DNA of 64,000 nucleotides, taken from contig NZ_JAUOEK010000084.1 of the NCBI RefSeq assembly GCF_030540835.1, positions 1-64,000 on the forward strand, in the 5' to 3' direction. Below, piece after piece: positions 1 to 8,959 of the stretch; the stretch's first letter is position 1, and the number at the start of each line of letters is the position of its first letter. The position numbers and the translations under genes were made by a program. A model generated the notes under the pieces. The model had not been told where the DNA came from. It did no database searches and worked only from the letters and a program-made list of their open reading frames with translations. The stretch comes from Flavivirga aquimarina. GTDB taxonomy: Bacteria; Bacteroidota; Bacteroidia; Flavobacteriales; Flavobacteriaceae.

Positions 1-1531
1 CAAGAGAAATTATTTGCACAATTTCAATTGAGCGATCTCGTTCCCGAGCAGAACTTTTATAGACGCTTAAAAGGGGTATTGGATTTAGACTTTCTATACC
101 CAATGACCAAGGGCTATTATGGAGAAAGCGGACAAAAGAGCATAGATCCTGTAGTTTTCTTTAAACTCTGTCCGGTTGGCTATTTAGAGAATATTATAAG
201 TGATAGACACTTAATAAACCACTGTGGTTTACGTCTAGATATCTTATACTTTTTAGGTTATGATATAGATGAATAACTGCCCTGTCACTCTACGATAAGC
301 CGAACCCGACAATTGTATCCAGAAATTGTTTTTGAAGAGGTTTTTACAAGATTACTAGGTATGTGTGTAGACAAAGGTATGGTCAGCGGTCATACCCAAG
401 CCATAGACTCGGCACCAGTAAAAGCCAATGCTTCTATGGACACTTTAGAACTAAAAGTCCCTAAAGAAGATTTAGAATCTCATCTGCACCGAATTCGTCA
501 TATTAGTGCTATGGATAAAGAATCAGCTAGCATAAGGAAATCAAAACATAATAAAGCCCCAAAACCCAACAAGCAATAAGTGCCAGATCAAGTGAGTTGC
601 AGGCCATAAAAAGTAGAAACAAAAAATGGTGTAAAGACCAAGACCAACGCTCAGGAGCTGGTAACAAAGGTTCAAAGTACACCTCGAATAAAACCCATTA
701 CAGTCCCACTGATCCGGATGCCCGGATCAATGTCAAACCGGGCAAGGCAAGAAAGCTTAATTATATGGGTCAGTTAAGTGTAGACACCGGGCATCATGTG
801 GTTACAGATATCAAGGCGTACCATGCAGATGGAAAAGACAGTCAGTATTTACCCGGTATCTGTAACCGCTCAGAAAGACGTTTGCACAAACAAGGCTTAT
901 TATGGCATACTTGTATAATACGGGCTATAGTAGTGGGGAGAACTATGCTTTTTTAGAAGCAAAGGGTCTATGCAGTTATATTCCGCTCCATGGGACTTAC
1001 AAAGGCGGGCCAGATGGGTTTAAGTACCACAAAGCGGACGATTGTTATACCTGCCCCCAAGGAAAAGTAATACCCTTTAAAAAGGTATTTTTCGAGAAAA
1101 AGAATCATACCAAAAAGAAGGAATACAGAGCATTAAAGCCTGTTTGTGTAGACTGCCCAATACGATCGGCATGTTTAGGTAAATCGGCACAAGAAAAGAA
1201 ATTTACCGTCACCTTTTATCGAGAAGGGTATGAGCGTAATAATGCCCGGGTAAACAGCCCGAGAGGCAGCTACATGAAAGGCAAAGGCCAAAGTACCGTA
1301 GAACCTGTATTAGGAACGCTAACTCAGTTTTTAGGACTTCGAAAAATAAATACCATAGGCATTGACCAAGCTAATAAAGTAATGCACTTATCAGCCATAG
1401 CTTATAACCTGAAAAAGTATTTAAAATTCACTGCTAAAACTGTAAAAAGTGATACCAAAGCAGTGTGTTATGTTATTTTAAACATAAAAACCTTAATAAC
1501 ACTTCAAATAAGACTTTTAACAAGCTCCTGA
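1..1531 (+). pseudogene. IS1182-family transposase, broken, 5' end outside window
   Basis: The translated pieces read as one transposase of the IS1182 type: an N-terminal part with YRRLKGVLDLDFLY and DPVVFFKL, a middle part with HTQAIDSAPVKANAS, and a C-terminal part with a cysteine cluster (CYTCPQGK, CVDCPIRSAC) and YNLKKYLKF. The reading frame is already open at base 1, so the gene starts before the window. It is interrupted by a stop near 274 and by frame changes near 580-600 and 900-950, so a full protein cannot be made. The sequence after the stop, up to about 1584, ends in TTAGTGCCTTGTGCAAC, which recurs beside the second fragment near 6320 and is probably the element's right end. It lies next to the cassette-like region. 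Confidence 0.9.
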
Positions 1532-1598
1532 ATTTGAAAACAAACAAGAGCTTCTAAATTTTAGTGCCTTGTGCAACGATTACCGTTGTTGTGGTGCG

Positions 1599-2534
1599 TT
1601 ATTTTTTGCCATCATTTATAAAATCAATCGGAATATCAAATTGAGTTTCTGTTTGATTTGTTTCTTTTTCGTTAACGATATTTAATAGTCTATTAATTAA
1701 TGGTAGAGCAAATTTTGGATATTTATGACCATATCCAATGTGTGTTTTAGTTTTGTTGTCATCAAATATCTGAATTTTAATTAAAGAGCCGTGTGATGAA
1801 CATCCTTTGCTGTCAATATTAAAATGAAAAAAACCACTTTTTCTCAAGTCCGAGTTCAATTCATTAAATTGATTTTCAGACAATGTGTCTTCGTAAAAAA
1901 AATCTTTTGAAATATATTCTTTTCTTGGTTTGCCTTCTTCAAATGGTTTCACTTTTTTAAATGCTTTAAAAGTTCCGTCACTATTTATTTCAAGATATTC
2001 ATAATGCTCTTGAAACCAGCCATTGCTTTTACTTGATATTCTGATTTTTGACCAACTTATTTCCTCAAAAAGAATTTTAGAATTATACAATTTGATTGTT
2101 TGAAAGTAACTTGGCGTGTAGCTACTATCGGAAATGATTTTCTTTGTTTCGTTGTGCGGTCTGTTTTTTAACCAAGCAGATACTGCAATTGCCGAACGGT
2201 TAATTGGATTAAGAATTAAGCTGTCAGAAGTGAACTTATTAATTTTATACCATGAATTGGTTGTTACAAAGTCTGTACAAGGTATCCAAACAGGTTTTCC
2301 GTTTTCGTCTAATGATGAACATTCATTTTTTGGATAAACGTGTTTAATTTTTAATGTATCGTTTGATATCGTGTAACCATTAAAAAAATCAAAAATATCA
2401 CTTCCAATTTTCCCTTCAATTTCCGTAATAAATGTTTCTTGATTATTAAATAACCAAGAGCCTTCTATTTCTTGACATTTTAGGTTGGAAGAATTAATTA
2501 ATATTATTAAAACTAAGATTTTAAATTTATTCAT
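1599..2534 (-). CDS. Exported protein of unknown function (311 aa)
   Basis: The first 20 residues (MNKFKILVLIILINSSNLKC) form a signal peptide and end in a cysteine that could be a lipobox, so the product is exported or a lipoprotein. The remainder is rich in beta-type segments and reads like many small Bacteroidetes secreted proteins (an EGSWLF lipocalin-like start near residue 24 and a second part beginning FEEISWSKIRI near 155). I do not recognise a family. The gene sits alone between the inverted repeats GTTGTGGTGC (1588-1597) and GCACCACAAC (2549-2558), so it is one of the cassette-like units. The upstream neighbour is copy 1 of the long repeat, whose AAGGAG lies 22 bases before the ATG. 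Confidence 0.75.
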   Translation of the reverse strand: MNKFKILVLIILINSSNLKCQEIEGSWLFNNQETFITEIEGKIGSDIFDFFNGYTISNDTLKIKHVYPKNECSSLDENGKPVWIPCTDFVTTNSWYKINKFTSDSLILNPINRSAIAVSAWLKNRPHNETKKIISDSSYTPSYFQTIKLYNSKILFEEISWSKIRISSKSNGWFQEHYEYLEINSDGTFKAFKKVKPFEEGKPRKEYISKDFFYEDTLSENQFNELNSDLRKSGFFHFNIDSKGCSSHGSLIKIQIFDDNKTKTHIGYGHKYPKFALPLINRLLNIVNEKETNQTETQFDIPIDFINDGKK

Positions 2535-2555
2535 GATTTTTCTTTAATGCACCAC

Positions 2556-2818
2556 AACTCCTTATATATACACTAAAAAGTGCGTTTATCCCTTAAATAA
2601 AGTCGGATATATACACCTTAATTATCTTTAGTTTAAAATCGAGAGTATTCAAATGTAAGAAAAACATTCTATCTGGAGCGGGGGAAATAGAAATACTGTG
2701 ATTTTTTAGTCAACCATTAATTTACAAGTAATCTACTGATTTGATAATAAGATTAATCATTGTTAGGTGTTTTTTAGATTTAGGAAAAGAATCACGGTTG
2801 CAAATCCGCGATATCGGG
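2556..2818. repeat. Long cassette-leader repeat, copy 1 (263 bp)
   Basis: First of four near-identical copies (others at 5696, 15813 and 19671). Read on the minus strand, it starts with GATATCGCGGATTTG and ends ATATAAGGAGTT, directly before the inverted-repeat boundary of the gene at 1599-2534. This copy has lost a few bases in the small hairpin near its high-coordinate end (ATCACGGTTGCAAATCCGCG). It contains TACATTTG on the minus strand, which fits the TAnnTTTG minus-7 box, but no good minus-33 partner at the usual distance. Confidence 0.9.
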
Positions 2819-3105
2819 GTAAAAACAGAGACATCCTACACCATTGGTGTAGTAGAATAAATAATAACAGATAACAAAGCTCATAATAAAGTAGATCAAC
2901 CTGCATCACAAAACAACGTGAGTGAATTAATTAGAATCTATTTAGTATCACATTTTTATAACAAGTGGACAGGGTATTAACTTATAATCATACAGATGCT
3001 GGTGACGGTCAGGAATCGATCACAAATAGGATGCTGAGCAAGTTATATCAAAAAGAAAAATAAATAAAATAGTAACTTTGAAACCCCGACAGCTATCGGG
3101 ATTGG
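2819..3105. other. Gene-free stretch between the long repeat and HxlR
   Basis: About 290 bases with no open reading frame that I can support on either strand. It contains a small hairpin (CTACACCATTGGTGTAG near 2836) and, just before the HxlR stop, a near-palindrome described separately. It may be the scar of a deleted gene unit, since no AAC or GTT cassette boundary of the usual type was found here. Confidence 0.5.
3085..3100 (-). terminator. Hairpin after the HxlR gene, possible terminator
   Basis: CCCGACAGCTATCGGG is a near-perfect palindrome immediately after the stop of the HxlR gene on the minus strand, followed there by GGTTTC. The U-tract is short, so it may be a generic repeat-type palindrome rather than a strong terminator. 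Confidence 0.4.
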
Positions 3106-3546
3106 CTAATGCTTTTCATAGGACACGGTGTTGTGGGTGGTTTTTATTCGGTCAACTATTTCCGCTGTCACTTTACTAAAATTTGAATTCACTTCACTTT
3201 TAAATTTACCATTAGCATTATTTCCTTCAATATTGTTTGCTCCCCATTTGTAAATTTCAATAACAATCGGAATTATTTCAATACCTTTTTCTGTTAACGA
3301 ATATAAATATGAGGATTTATTATACACATCTATTTCTTTTTTTAGAATATCGTTATTTAGCAATCGCTTTAATCGGTCAGCAAGAATATTTGTAGAAATC
3401 TTTTCGATGGTTACTAATTCATTAAAGTGCCTGTTGTCAAAGAAAATAAAATCTCTTAATATGAGTAATGTCCATTTGTCTCCAAAAATGTCAAGAGATA
3501 AGCTAATTGGACAGTCCGACCTTCTTTCAATCCTTTTCATATACAA
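3106..3546 (-). CDS. HxlR-family winged-helix transcriptional regulator
   Basis: The 146-residue protein has the HxlR signature: a cysteine near the start (RRSDCPISLSLDIFGDKWTLLILRDFIF), then RHFNELV, ISTNILADRLKRL and the wing YSLTEKGIEIIPI. HxlR proteins are dimeric repressors or activators that often sense electrophiles or oxidants through the N-terminal cysteine. The gene is divergent from the ketoacyl synthase gene at 3637, and their 90-base shared spacer holds a clear promoter and a palindrome, so it most likely regulates that gene and itself. The length is slightly above the usual 110-130 residues because of a C-terminal tail. Confidence 0.92.
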   Translation of the reverse strand: MYMKRIERRSDCPISLSLDIFGDKWTLLILRDFIFFDNRHFNELVTIEKISTNILADRLKRLLNNDILKKEIDVYNKSSYLYSLTEKGIEIIPIVIEIYKWGANNIEGNNANGKFKSEVNSNFSKVTAEIVDRIKTTHNTVSYEKH

Positions 3547-3561
3547 ATATAAAAAAAAGAA

Positions 3562-3592
3562 CTTGTAAAATAAAAGCTCTTTTGTATATTTG
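3562..3592 (+). promoter_or_regulatory. Promoter of the KAS gene, Bacteroidetes type
   Basis: TTG at 3563-3565 and TATATTTG at 3585-3592 are separated by 19 bases, matching the Bacteroidetes primary sigma pattern (TTG, about 19, TAnnTTTG). Transcription would start near 3600 and read into the gene at 3637. Confidence 0.7.
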
Positions 3593-3593
3593 T

Positions 3594-3610
3594 ACTTGTA
3601 ATATGCAAGT
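3594..3610. promoter_or_regulatory. Candidate HxlR operator
   Basis: ACTTGTAATATGCAAGT is an inverted repeat (ACTTG, 7 bases, CAAGT) directly downstream of the minus-7 box, so a bound dimer would block transcription start. The half-site ACTTGTAA is also present at 3561-3568, over the minus-33 element. Assignment to HxlR is inferred from position only. Confidence 0.5.
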
Positions 3611-3636
3611 GCTATTGTATGTTTTAAAATTAAATT

Positions 3637-4881
3637 ATGAATAGAGTAGTTATAACAGGCATGGGGGCACTAACACCTATTGGGAATTCTGTAGATGAGT
3701 TTTGGAAAAATGCTGTTGCAGGAAAAAGTGGAGCGTCAATAATTACAAAATTCGATTCCACCAATTTCAAAACTAATATTGCGTGTGAATTGAAGGGTTT
3801 TGAACCTAAAAAACATCTAAATCATTCAGAAATTAAACGTAGCGACCTTTTTACACAGTATGCTCTTTACGCAACTTCAGAGGCGCTTGTTGACAGTGGA
3901 TTAAATTTAGAAATTATTTCTCCTTTTGATGTTGGAGTAATATGGGGAACAGGTCAAGGAGGAATGAAAACTTTTGAAGATGAAGTGAAGTATTATGCTA
4001 AAAACAAAGAAAACCCAAAATTTAATCCATTTTTTGTTCCGAAATTAATAGCAAATATGGCATCAGGAATGATTTCCATTAAGTTTGGTCTAATGGGTAT
4101 TAATTATACTACGGTTTCTGCTTGTGCTACTTCAAACTCCGCAATAATGGATGCTTTCAATTATATTCGGTTAAATAAAGCCAAGGTAATTGTAACTGGA
4201 GGTTCTGAATCACCAATTACAGAGGCTTCTATTGGAGGTTTCACATCTATGAAAGCAATGTCCATTCAAAACACCTCTCCCAAAACGGCATCTAAACCAT
4301 TTGATATAAATAGAGATGGATTTGTAATGGGAGAAGGAGCAGGTACCTTGATTTTAGAAGAATATGAACACGCAAAAAAAAGAGGTGCTAAAATATATGC
4401 TGAAATTGTGGGAGCAGCTATGACTGCAGATGCTTATCATATTTCTGCAACACACCCAGAAGGAATCGGTGCAACTAAAGCAATGGAATTGGCATTAAAA
4501 GAAGCTAAATTGAATCCTGAAAATGTGAATTATTTAAACGCACACGCTACCTCAACACCAGTAGGGGATTTAAGTGAAATAAAATCAATTAGAAATGTTT
4601 TTGGTGACAAGCCTTTGAATCTAAAAATAAGTTCGACCAAATCAATGACGGGTCATTTATTAGGTGGTGCTGGAGCAATTGAAGCTATTCTGTCTATAAA
4701 ATCTATTGAAAAAGGAATAATTCCACCAACAATAAACACAGAGACTATTGATACGGAAATTCCTGGTTCAATACCCATTGTTCTAAAAGAAGCGATTGAT
4801 TTTGATGTTAAATGTGCTCTTAGTAATACTTTTGGGTTTGGAGGGCACAATGCAATTGCTATTTTCAAGAAAATGAATTAA
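3637..4881 (+). CDS. Beta-ketoacyl-ACP synthase II-like protein
   Basis: The 414-residue protein is a full-length FabF-type condensing enzyme, which extends an acyl-ACP with malonyl-ACP. The catalytic Cys163 (TVSACATS), His303 (NAHATSTPVGD) and His340 (STKSMTGHLLGG) are all present, as is the terminal NTFGFGGHNA motif. It stands alone under an HxlR regulator with no acyl carrier protein, reductase or dehydratase near it, so it is unlikely to be the housekeeping FabF. A stress-controlled change in fatty acid composition is one inference. It is the only plus-strand gene in the first 20 kb. No gene symbol is given because the housekeeping fabF is probably elsewhere. Confidence 0.93.
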   Translation: MNRVVITGMGALTPIGNSVDEFWKNAVAGKSGASIITKFDSTNFKTNIACELKGFEPKKHLNHSEIKRSDLFTQYALYATSEALVDSGLNLEIISPFDVGVIWGTGQGGMKTFEDEVKYYAKNKENPKFNPFFVPKLIANMASGMISIKFGLMGINYTTVSACATSNSAIMDAFNYIRLNKAKVIVTGGSESPITEASIGGFTSMKAMSIQNTSPKTASKPFDINRDGFVMGEGAGTLILEEYEHAKKRGAKIYAEIVGAAMTADAYHISATHPEGIGATKAMELALKEAKLNPENVNYLNAHATSTPVGDLSEIKSIRNVFGDKPLNLKISSTKSMTGHLLGGAGAIEAILSIKSIEKGIIPPTINTETIDTEIPGSIPIVLKEAIDFDVKCALSNTFGFGGHNAIAIFKKMN

Positions 4882-4901
4882 GTCGTTTTTTAATGTGTGT
4901 T

Positions 4902-5033
4902 TTACAACGGTTCGTGTGAAGGATAGTTGCGTGGTTAAGCAATCAACATAGCAAAAATGGAACGAACCAGAGGAAAATCTGAAGGATTTTCCGAGTAGGC
5001 CAGAACCAAGCAATTATTTTCACTTTGTTAGCC
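4902..5033. repeat. attC-like imperfect palindrome, element A
   Basis: Starts ACAACGG and ends TTGTTAGCC. Inner parts match the family: GTTGCGTGG on the left, CAAGCAATTA on the right, and a central hairpin GGAAAATC-TGAA-GGATTTTCC near 4973. It lies directly after the stop side of the gene at 5044-5688, read on the minus strand. Confidence 0.75.
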
Positions 5034-5043
5034 ACTGTGTTTT

Positions 5044-5688
5044 TTATTGAGTTGTAAATTCTTTTATATGTTCACGAATATATTTAATTCGTAAATAACT
5101 AACGCTTTCTATGTTTTCCAATTCGTAAAATTCATCATCAAGATTGTTCAATGGGTTGTCTTTATAAGATTCACTGAAACTTTCCATAGTTCCATCATCA
5201 AATTCAGCAAGTCGCACTTTGTTTTCTGCATAAATTTTATTGGCACGAGAAGTTAAATTCGCATATTTTTCCGCTCCGATTGTTTTAAATCCGATTTCCG
5301 CCATATTTGCATACTGTCCACTCGAATTAAAATAAAATTGATTATATCCACCATTATTTACCTCTCCTTCTAAAATCCAAGTAGACCAAAACGCCTGTTG
5401 TCCTTTAGATAATTTTTGAATATTAGTTAATTCATTTTTATAGTCATTTCCAATTATTTCATAGATATTATCAAATAATGTTTGTTCAAGATTATCATCA
5501 GAAATAGAGTCGATAATTTCCGATGTCAGAATTTTATATATTTTACGATTATTCCATTCTTCAAAAGATTTATCCATTTGAATTTCTTCTTTTGATTTAT
5601 TAGTGTCTCCCATTAACTTCCAGAAAACAAAGAAAATTATAAAAACTATTATTAGTAAAACAATATATAATGTCATAGGTTTTTGCAT
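5044..5688 (-). CDS. DUF4375-domain protein with N-terminal membrane anchor
   Basis: Residues 5-25 form one membrane segment (TLYIVLLIIVFIIFFVFWKL), so the protein is anchored with the rest on one face of the membrane. Residues about 85-205 match the DUF4375 family pattern: GQQAFWSTWILEGEVNNGGYNQFYFNSSG, followed by a helical part with IGAEKYANL. The function of this family is not established; it is common in accessory regions. The gene is a single-gene cassette-like unit with boundaries GTTAGCCAC (5027-5035) and GTGGCTAAC (5690-5698). The ATG follows AAGGAG of the long repeat by 9 bases, which gives a good ribosome binding site. Confidence 0.85.
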   Translation of the reverse strand: MQKPMTLYIVLLIIVFIIFFVFWKLMGDTNKSKEEIQMDKSFEEWNNRKIYKILTSEIIDSISDDNLEQTLFDNIYEIIGNDYKNELTNIQKLSKGQQAFWSTWILEGEVNNGGYNQFYFNSSGQYANMAEIGFKTIGAEKYANLTSRANKIYAENKVRLAEFDDGTMESFSESYKDNPLNNLDDEFYELENIESVSYLRIKYIREHIKEFTTQ

Positions 5689-5695
5689 TGTGGCT

Positions 5696-5967
5696 AACTC
5701 CTTATATACACACTAAAAAAGTGCGTTTATCCCTTAAATAAAGTGAGATATATACACCTTAATTATCTTTAGTTTAAAATCCATAATATTCAAATCTAAG
5801 AAAAATATTCTATCGAGAGCCGGGGAGAAATATAAATACTGTGATTTTTTTAGTCAACCATTAATTTACAAGTAATCATACTGATTAGGTGATAAGATTA
5901 ATTATCATTTGGTGTTTTTTAGATTTAAGAAAAGAATCACGGATTTAAGGTGCAAATCCGCGATATC
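5696..5967. repeat. Long cassette-leader repeat, copy 2 (272 bp)
   Basis: Same sequence as copies 1, 3 and 4 with small differences and a short insertion near the hairpin at its high-coordinate end. Its low-coordinate end is AACTCCTTATATA; on the minus strand this reads TATAAGGAGTT and joins the DUF4375 gene. At the other end it abuts an IS1182 transposase fragment directly. Confidence 0.9.
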
Positions 5968-5981
5968 TGGCAACAAGGTCG

Positions 5982-6242
5982 CTATATGAAATCCAAGCGG
6001 CAAAGTGCAGTAGAACCTGCCTTTGGAACGCTTACCCAGTATATGGGCTTAGGAAAATAAACACTATCGGAATCAAACAAGCCAACAAAGTGATGCATCT
6101 CTCTGCTATGGACTATAACCTCAAGAAATATCTAAAATTCATCTCTAAAACAGTAAAAAGTGATACCAAAGCAGTCTGCCATGTTATTTTAAACATAAAA
6201 GTCTTAATCACACTTCATATAAGACTTTTAACAAACCTTTAA
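5982..6242 (+). pseudogene. C-terminal fragment of an IS1182-family transposase
   Basis: The sequence encodes RYMKSKRQSAVEPAFGTLTQ and, after a one-base deletion near 6050, continues in another frame as NKVMHLSAMDYNLKKYLKF. It is clearly related to but not identical with the C-terminus of the element at 1-1531. Only the last quarter of the gene remains. The region to about 6336 ends with TTAGTGCCTTGTGCAAC, the same end as in the first element, and contains an AAGCTCCTTGAAAAAGAAGCTT hairpin near 6280 that could stop transcription from the IS. The left part has been replaced by the long repeat. Confidence 0.85.
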
Positions 6243-6400
6243 ATTTGAAAACAAACAAGCACTTCCAAAAAATAAAGCTCCTTGAAAAAGAAGCTTTTGA
6301 GTTAATTTCTGTGTTTTTTAGTGCCTTGTGCAACGATTACCATTGTTGTGTGTAGTTTTATATTTTATACTTTTTTATGATTTTAGCAAATTTTTCAGAT

Positions 6401-6670
6401 TTAATATAACTTCTTATTTACTTGTATAACATCCATAAACCCTAATTCTACTAGAGACTTTAAATCTGCTCTCGCAGTAAAACTTGAAATATTAAATCTA
6501 GCTTCTACTTCTTTAGTATTCAGAACTCTATCACTGTCATCATTTAGTAATTTTAGTAGCTGTGCAGTTCTTTCATTGATTTGAGGTATTTTCATAAATG
6601 TCTTGCCAACGGGTTTGTATAAGATTTGTGCGATTGATAGTTCGTAACATATTCGCTCCACAAATTGCAA
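6401..6670 (-). pseudogene. Fragment of a Fic-type protein: C-terminal winged helix only
   Basis: Residues 25-89 (PQINERTAQLLKLL, NTKEVEARFNISSFTARADL, LVELGFMDV) resemble the winged-helix tail often found at the C-terminus of Bacteroidetes Fic family AMP-transferases. The Fic catalytic motif HxFx(D/E)GNGR is absent and the upstream 90 bases do not restore it, so this is probably a left-over tail. The alternative is a small free-standing DNA-binding protein. On its stop side it is bordered by GTTGTGTGTAG (6345-6355), but the matching AAC end is missing, which also suggests damage. Confidence 0.55.
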
Positions 6671-6763
6671 TTATTTTTTGAATGTTTAAAACTACTAAAA
6701 TTTGAGCATAAATTTTATACGTCTTTGTTGCCAGTAGTGTTTTCTATTCCCGTTATTCTGTTT

Positions 6764-7555
6764 CTAATTCTTTTTCAAATATTCAGTTAGTGCTTCTAAA
6801 TACAGTTTGTTAAATGCAGTTCCAGAAAAAGGATTCTGACTGGTTACTAAATTTCTGTCTTTTACAGCATAGTTTGCCTTTGGTAACTTACTCCTATATT
6901 TTAGCCCCAATTTTTTTAATCTTTTGGCTATTTTTCTGTTTTTGGGCTTCCCTTTCATAATGAAACGCTCAATAACAAACTCCTCAAATGGCGAAACTGA
7001 ATTAACTTTAAAACCAATGTATGGATTTTCTTCTTTTGGTATTGTTAATATAAGACTTGGTGCGTGGCAAATAAGACCTGTTGGTTTATTTTCCTTTGCA
7101 AAGTACTTTAATAGAATAGGTATGTTAATATCATCTTTCAAATCTATCATTAAGCCTTGTCCCCCAGGAATTATTAAACCTATATAATCAGATTTGTTTT
7201 TAATAGCCTTTTCAAGTGTTTTTGGACTATTAAATAAACTATCCGTTTTAGTAAATGTTAAAGCTTCATTTTTCACTTCCAAGTTATTTTTCCAATACTT
7301 GTCATTTATACTTTCTTCATCTATTGTTGCAACAATTCCATTTGGTGTGGCAAAATCTACAGTATAGCCAGCTTCTGTTACAGATTTATAAGCAAGATAA
7401 AACTCATTCAAAAAAACACCTGTTTGCCGTAGTTTTTCTCCGTTGTTTAATTGTAAGGTATCTGATGCACTCATTACGAATAGTATTTTGTTGTTTTGTG
7501 CAGAAACTACGTTGGCTAGAAGCACTAATACTATTATTAAAGTCCTAATTTTCAT
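6764..7555 (-). CDS. DJ-1/PfpI family protein with signal peptide
   Basis: After a signal peptide (residues 1-19, ending VVSAQ), the protein has the DJ-1/PfpI fold of the Hsp31-like type: DFATPNG near 68, LIIPGGQG near 127 and the nucleophile elbow GLICHAP with Cys163 and His164. Members act as glyoxalase III, chaperone-like or stress proteins; this one would work in the periplasm. It is 263 residues, longer than the usual 190-230. It is followed upstream in the same direction by an SDR gene and a Crp-like regulator with 12-20 base gaps, so the three probably form one operon, with the regulator first. Confidence 0.87.
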   Translation of the reverse strand: MKIRTLIIVLVLLANVVSAQNNKILFVMSASDTLQLNNGEKLRQTGVFLNEFYLAYKSVTEAGYTVDFATPNGIVATIDEESINDKYWKNNLEVKNEALTFTKTDSLFNSPKTLEKAIKNKSDYIGLIIPGGQGLMIDLKDDINIPILLKYFAKENKPTGLICHAPSLILTIPKEENPYIGFKVNSVSPFEEFVIERFIMKGKPKNRKIAKRLKKLGLKYRSKLPKANYAVKDRNLVTSQNPFSGTAFNKLYLEALTEYLKKN

Positions 7556-7567
7556 TTTATGATGTTT

Positions 7568-8302
7568 TTAAATTGTAACGCCTTTCATTATTCTATCGGC
7601 AATTTTTGGACTAATTCTGTTTATGATTCTCAATAGTTTTACTTTGTGAATATTTACTTCATATCTATTGTTTTCATAAGCTTTTATAAATTCATCTACT
7701 AATCTTTGAGGTGAAATTTTTCCTTTACCTCTTCCTTTCGTCATTTCAGTATCTACTAAAGGTGGTATTATTTCAAATACTTTTATTTTATCTAATTGGT
7801 ATCGTAATGATTTTGAGAAAATGTGAATTGCTGCTTTTGTTCCGCAGTAGACAGCTGATTTGGCTTTGGGAACAATGGCTAAACCTGAAGAAACATTAAC
7901 AATAGCTGAATTAGAATTATTTTGTAGTACAGGAATCAATGAACTAATAAGTTTTATAGGTGAAGTCAGATTCGTACTTATTTCATTTTCAATTTTTTGT
8001 ATGGCATAAGTTTCGTCCAACAAAGTTTGGTTATACTGTATACCAGCGTTGTTTATCAAGACATTTATGTCTTTGTGTTCTTGTTTTATAAAATCTACAA
8101 GTCGGTCTAATTCCGATTGTGAAGAAATATCACATTTAAAAGAAGTAATTCGCTTGTCAAATCTTGCAAGTTCTTCTAGTTTAATTTCGTTTCTGCCAAT
8201 AGCTATTATTTGATTGTCCAGTTGGCAAAACCGCTCTGCCAATTCTCTGCCAATTCCTGAAGTAGCACCTGTAATAAGAATTTTGTTATTGTTCAATTTC
8301 AT
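7568..8302 (-). CDS. Short-chain dehydrogenase/reductase
   Basis: A classical SDR with the cofactor motif TGATSGIG near the start, LINNAG in the middle, and the catalytic Ser (VNVSSG), Tyr and Lys (VYCGTKAA). It resembles the DltE/YdfG-like cytosolic oxidoreductases of about 245 residues; the substrate cannot be told. I chose the ATG giving MKLNNNKILITGATSG because this is the normal SDR beginning. An upstream ATG at 8350 would add 16 hydrophobic residues unlike the family. It lies in the middle of a three-gene set with the DJ-1 gene and a Crp-like regulator. Confidence 0.88.
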   Translation of the reverse strand: MKLNNNKILITGATSGIGRELAERFCQLDNQIIAIGRNEIKLEELARFDKRITSFKCDISSQSELDRLVDFIKQEHKDINVLINNAGIQYNQTLLDETYAIQKIENEISTNLTSPIKLISSLIPVLQNNSNSAIVNVSSGLAIVPKAKSAVYCGTKAAIHIFSKSLRYQLDKIKVFEIIPPLVDTEMTKGRGKGKISPQRLVDEFIKAYENNRYEVNIHKVKLLRIINRISPKIADRIMKGVTI

Positions 8303-8367
8303 ACTCGTGATATTTAAAGCAAAATTCACGAGAATAAAACCTAGAAGCATTTACATATGTAAAGACT

Positions 8368-8934
8368 TTACTTTTTAGCTCTTATTCGACTTAATTGAGT
8401 TGGTGTAATACCTAAATATGAAGCAATGTGGTATTGGTTAATTAGGTTTTCTAAATTTGGATGTTCTTTTTTGAAAATTTCGTAGCGTTCTGTTGCTTCA
8501 AGCGTTACGAGTTCTATTTCTCGTTTTTCTTTTATTACAAACTTGTATTCGGCAAATATTCTAGAAAGCCTTTCAATTTTTGGGTAATCATTATAAAGCG
8601 AAGTGATTTTGTCAAAATTTGCAACTAGAATTTTACAATCCGTTAAACATTGAATATTTATTAAATTTTTCTGTTTTGTTGTTATTGAGGAATAAGCTGC
8701 AATAAAGTTTGAAGGTGTAAAGAAAGTTTTATTGTATTCAGTTCCCGACTTATTGCGAAAGAATGCACGCATTACACCTTCTGACATAAATGCTAATTTT
8801 GCTGAAAATTCTCCTTCTTTAGCAAAGTACTCGTCTTTTTTTAATTCCATTTCCGAAAATAAGGACGTAAATATCTCCATTTCATTTTCTGTAAAATGGA
8901 TAAATTTATTCAAATATATTTTCAGTTCATTCAT
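8368..8934 (-). CDS. Crp/Fnr-family transcriptional regulator
   Basis: Residues 1-115 resemble a cyclic nucleotide-binding beta roll (KKDEYFAKEGEFSAKLAFMSEGVMRAFF), and the C-terminus has a helix-turn-helix (IASYLGITPTQLSRIRA). At 188 residues it belongs to the short Bacteroidetes Crp-like type that often controls an adjacent oxidoreductase gene. The gene lies directly upstream of the SDR and DJ-1 genes in the same direction, so it probably regulates this set. It is followed at its start side by the AAC boundary of attC-like element B. Confidence 0.9.
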   Translation of the reverse strand: MNELKIYLNKFIHFTENEMEIFTSLFSEMELKKDEYFAKEGEFSAKLAFMSEGVMRAFFRNKSGTEYNKTFFTPSNFIAAYSSITTKQKNLINIQCLTDCKILVANFDKITSLYNDYPKIERLSRIFAEYKFVIKEKREIELVTLEATERYEIFKKEHPNLENLINQYHIASYLGITPTQLSRIRAKK

Positions 8935-8959
8935 TTTTGGTTAGGGTGTTCTTTTTTGT

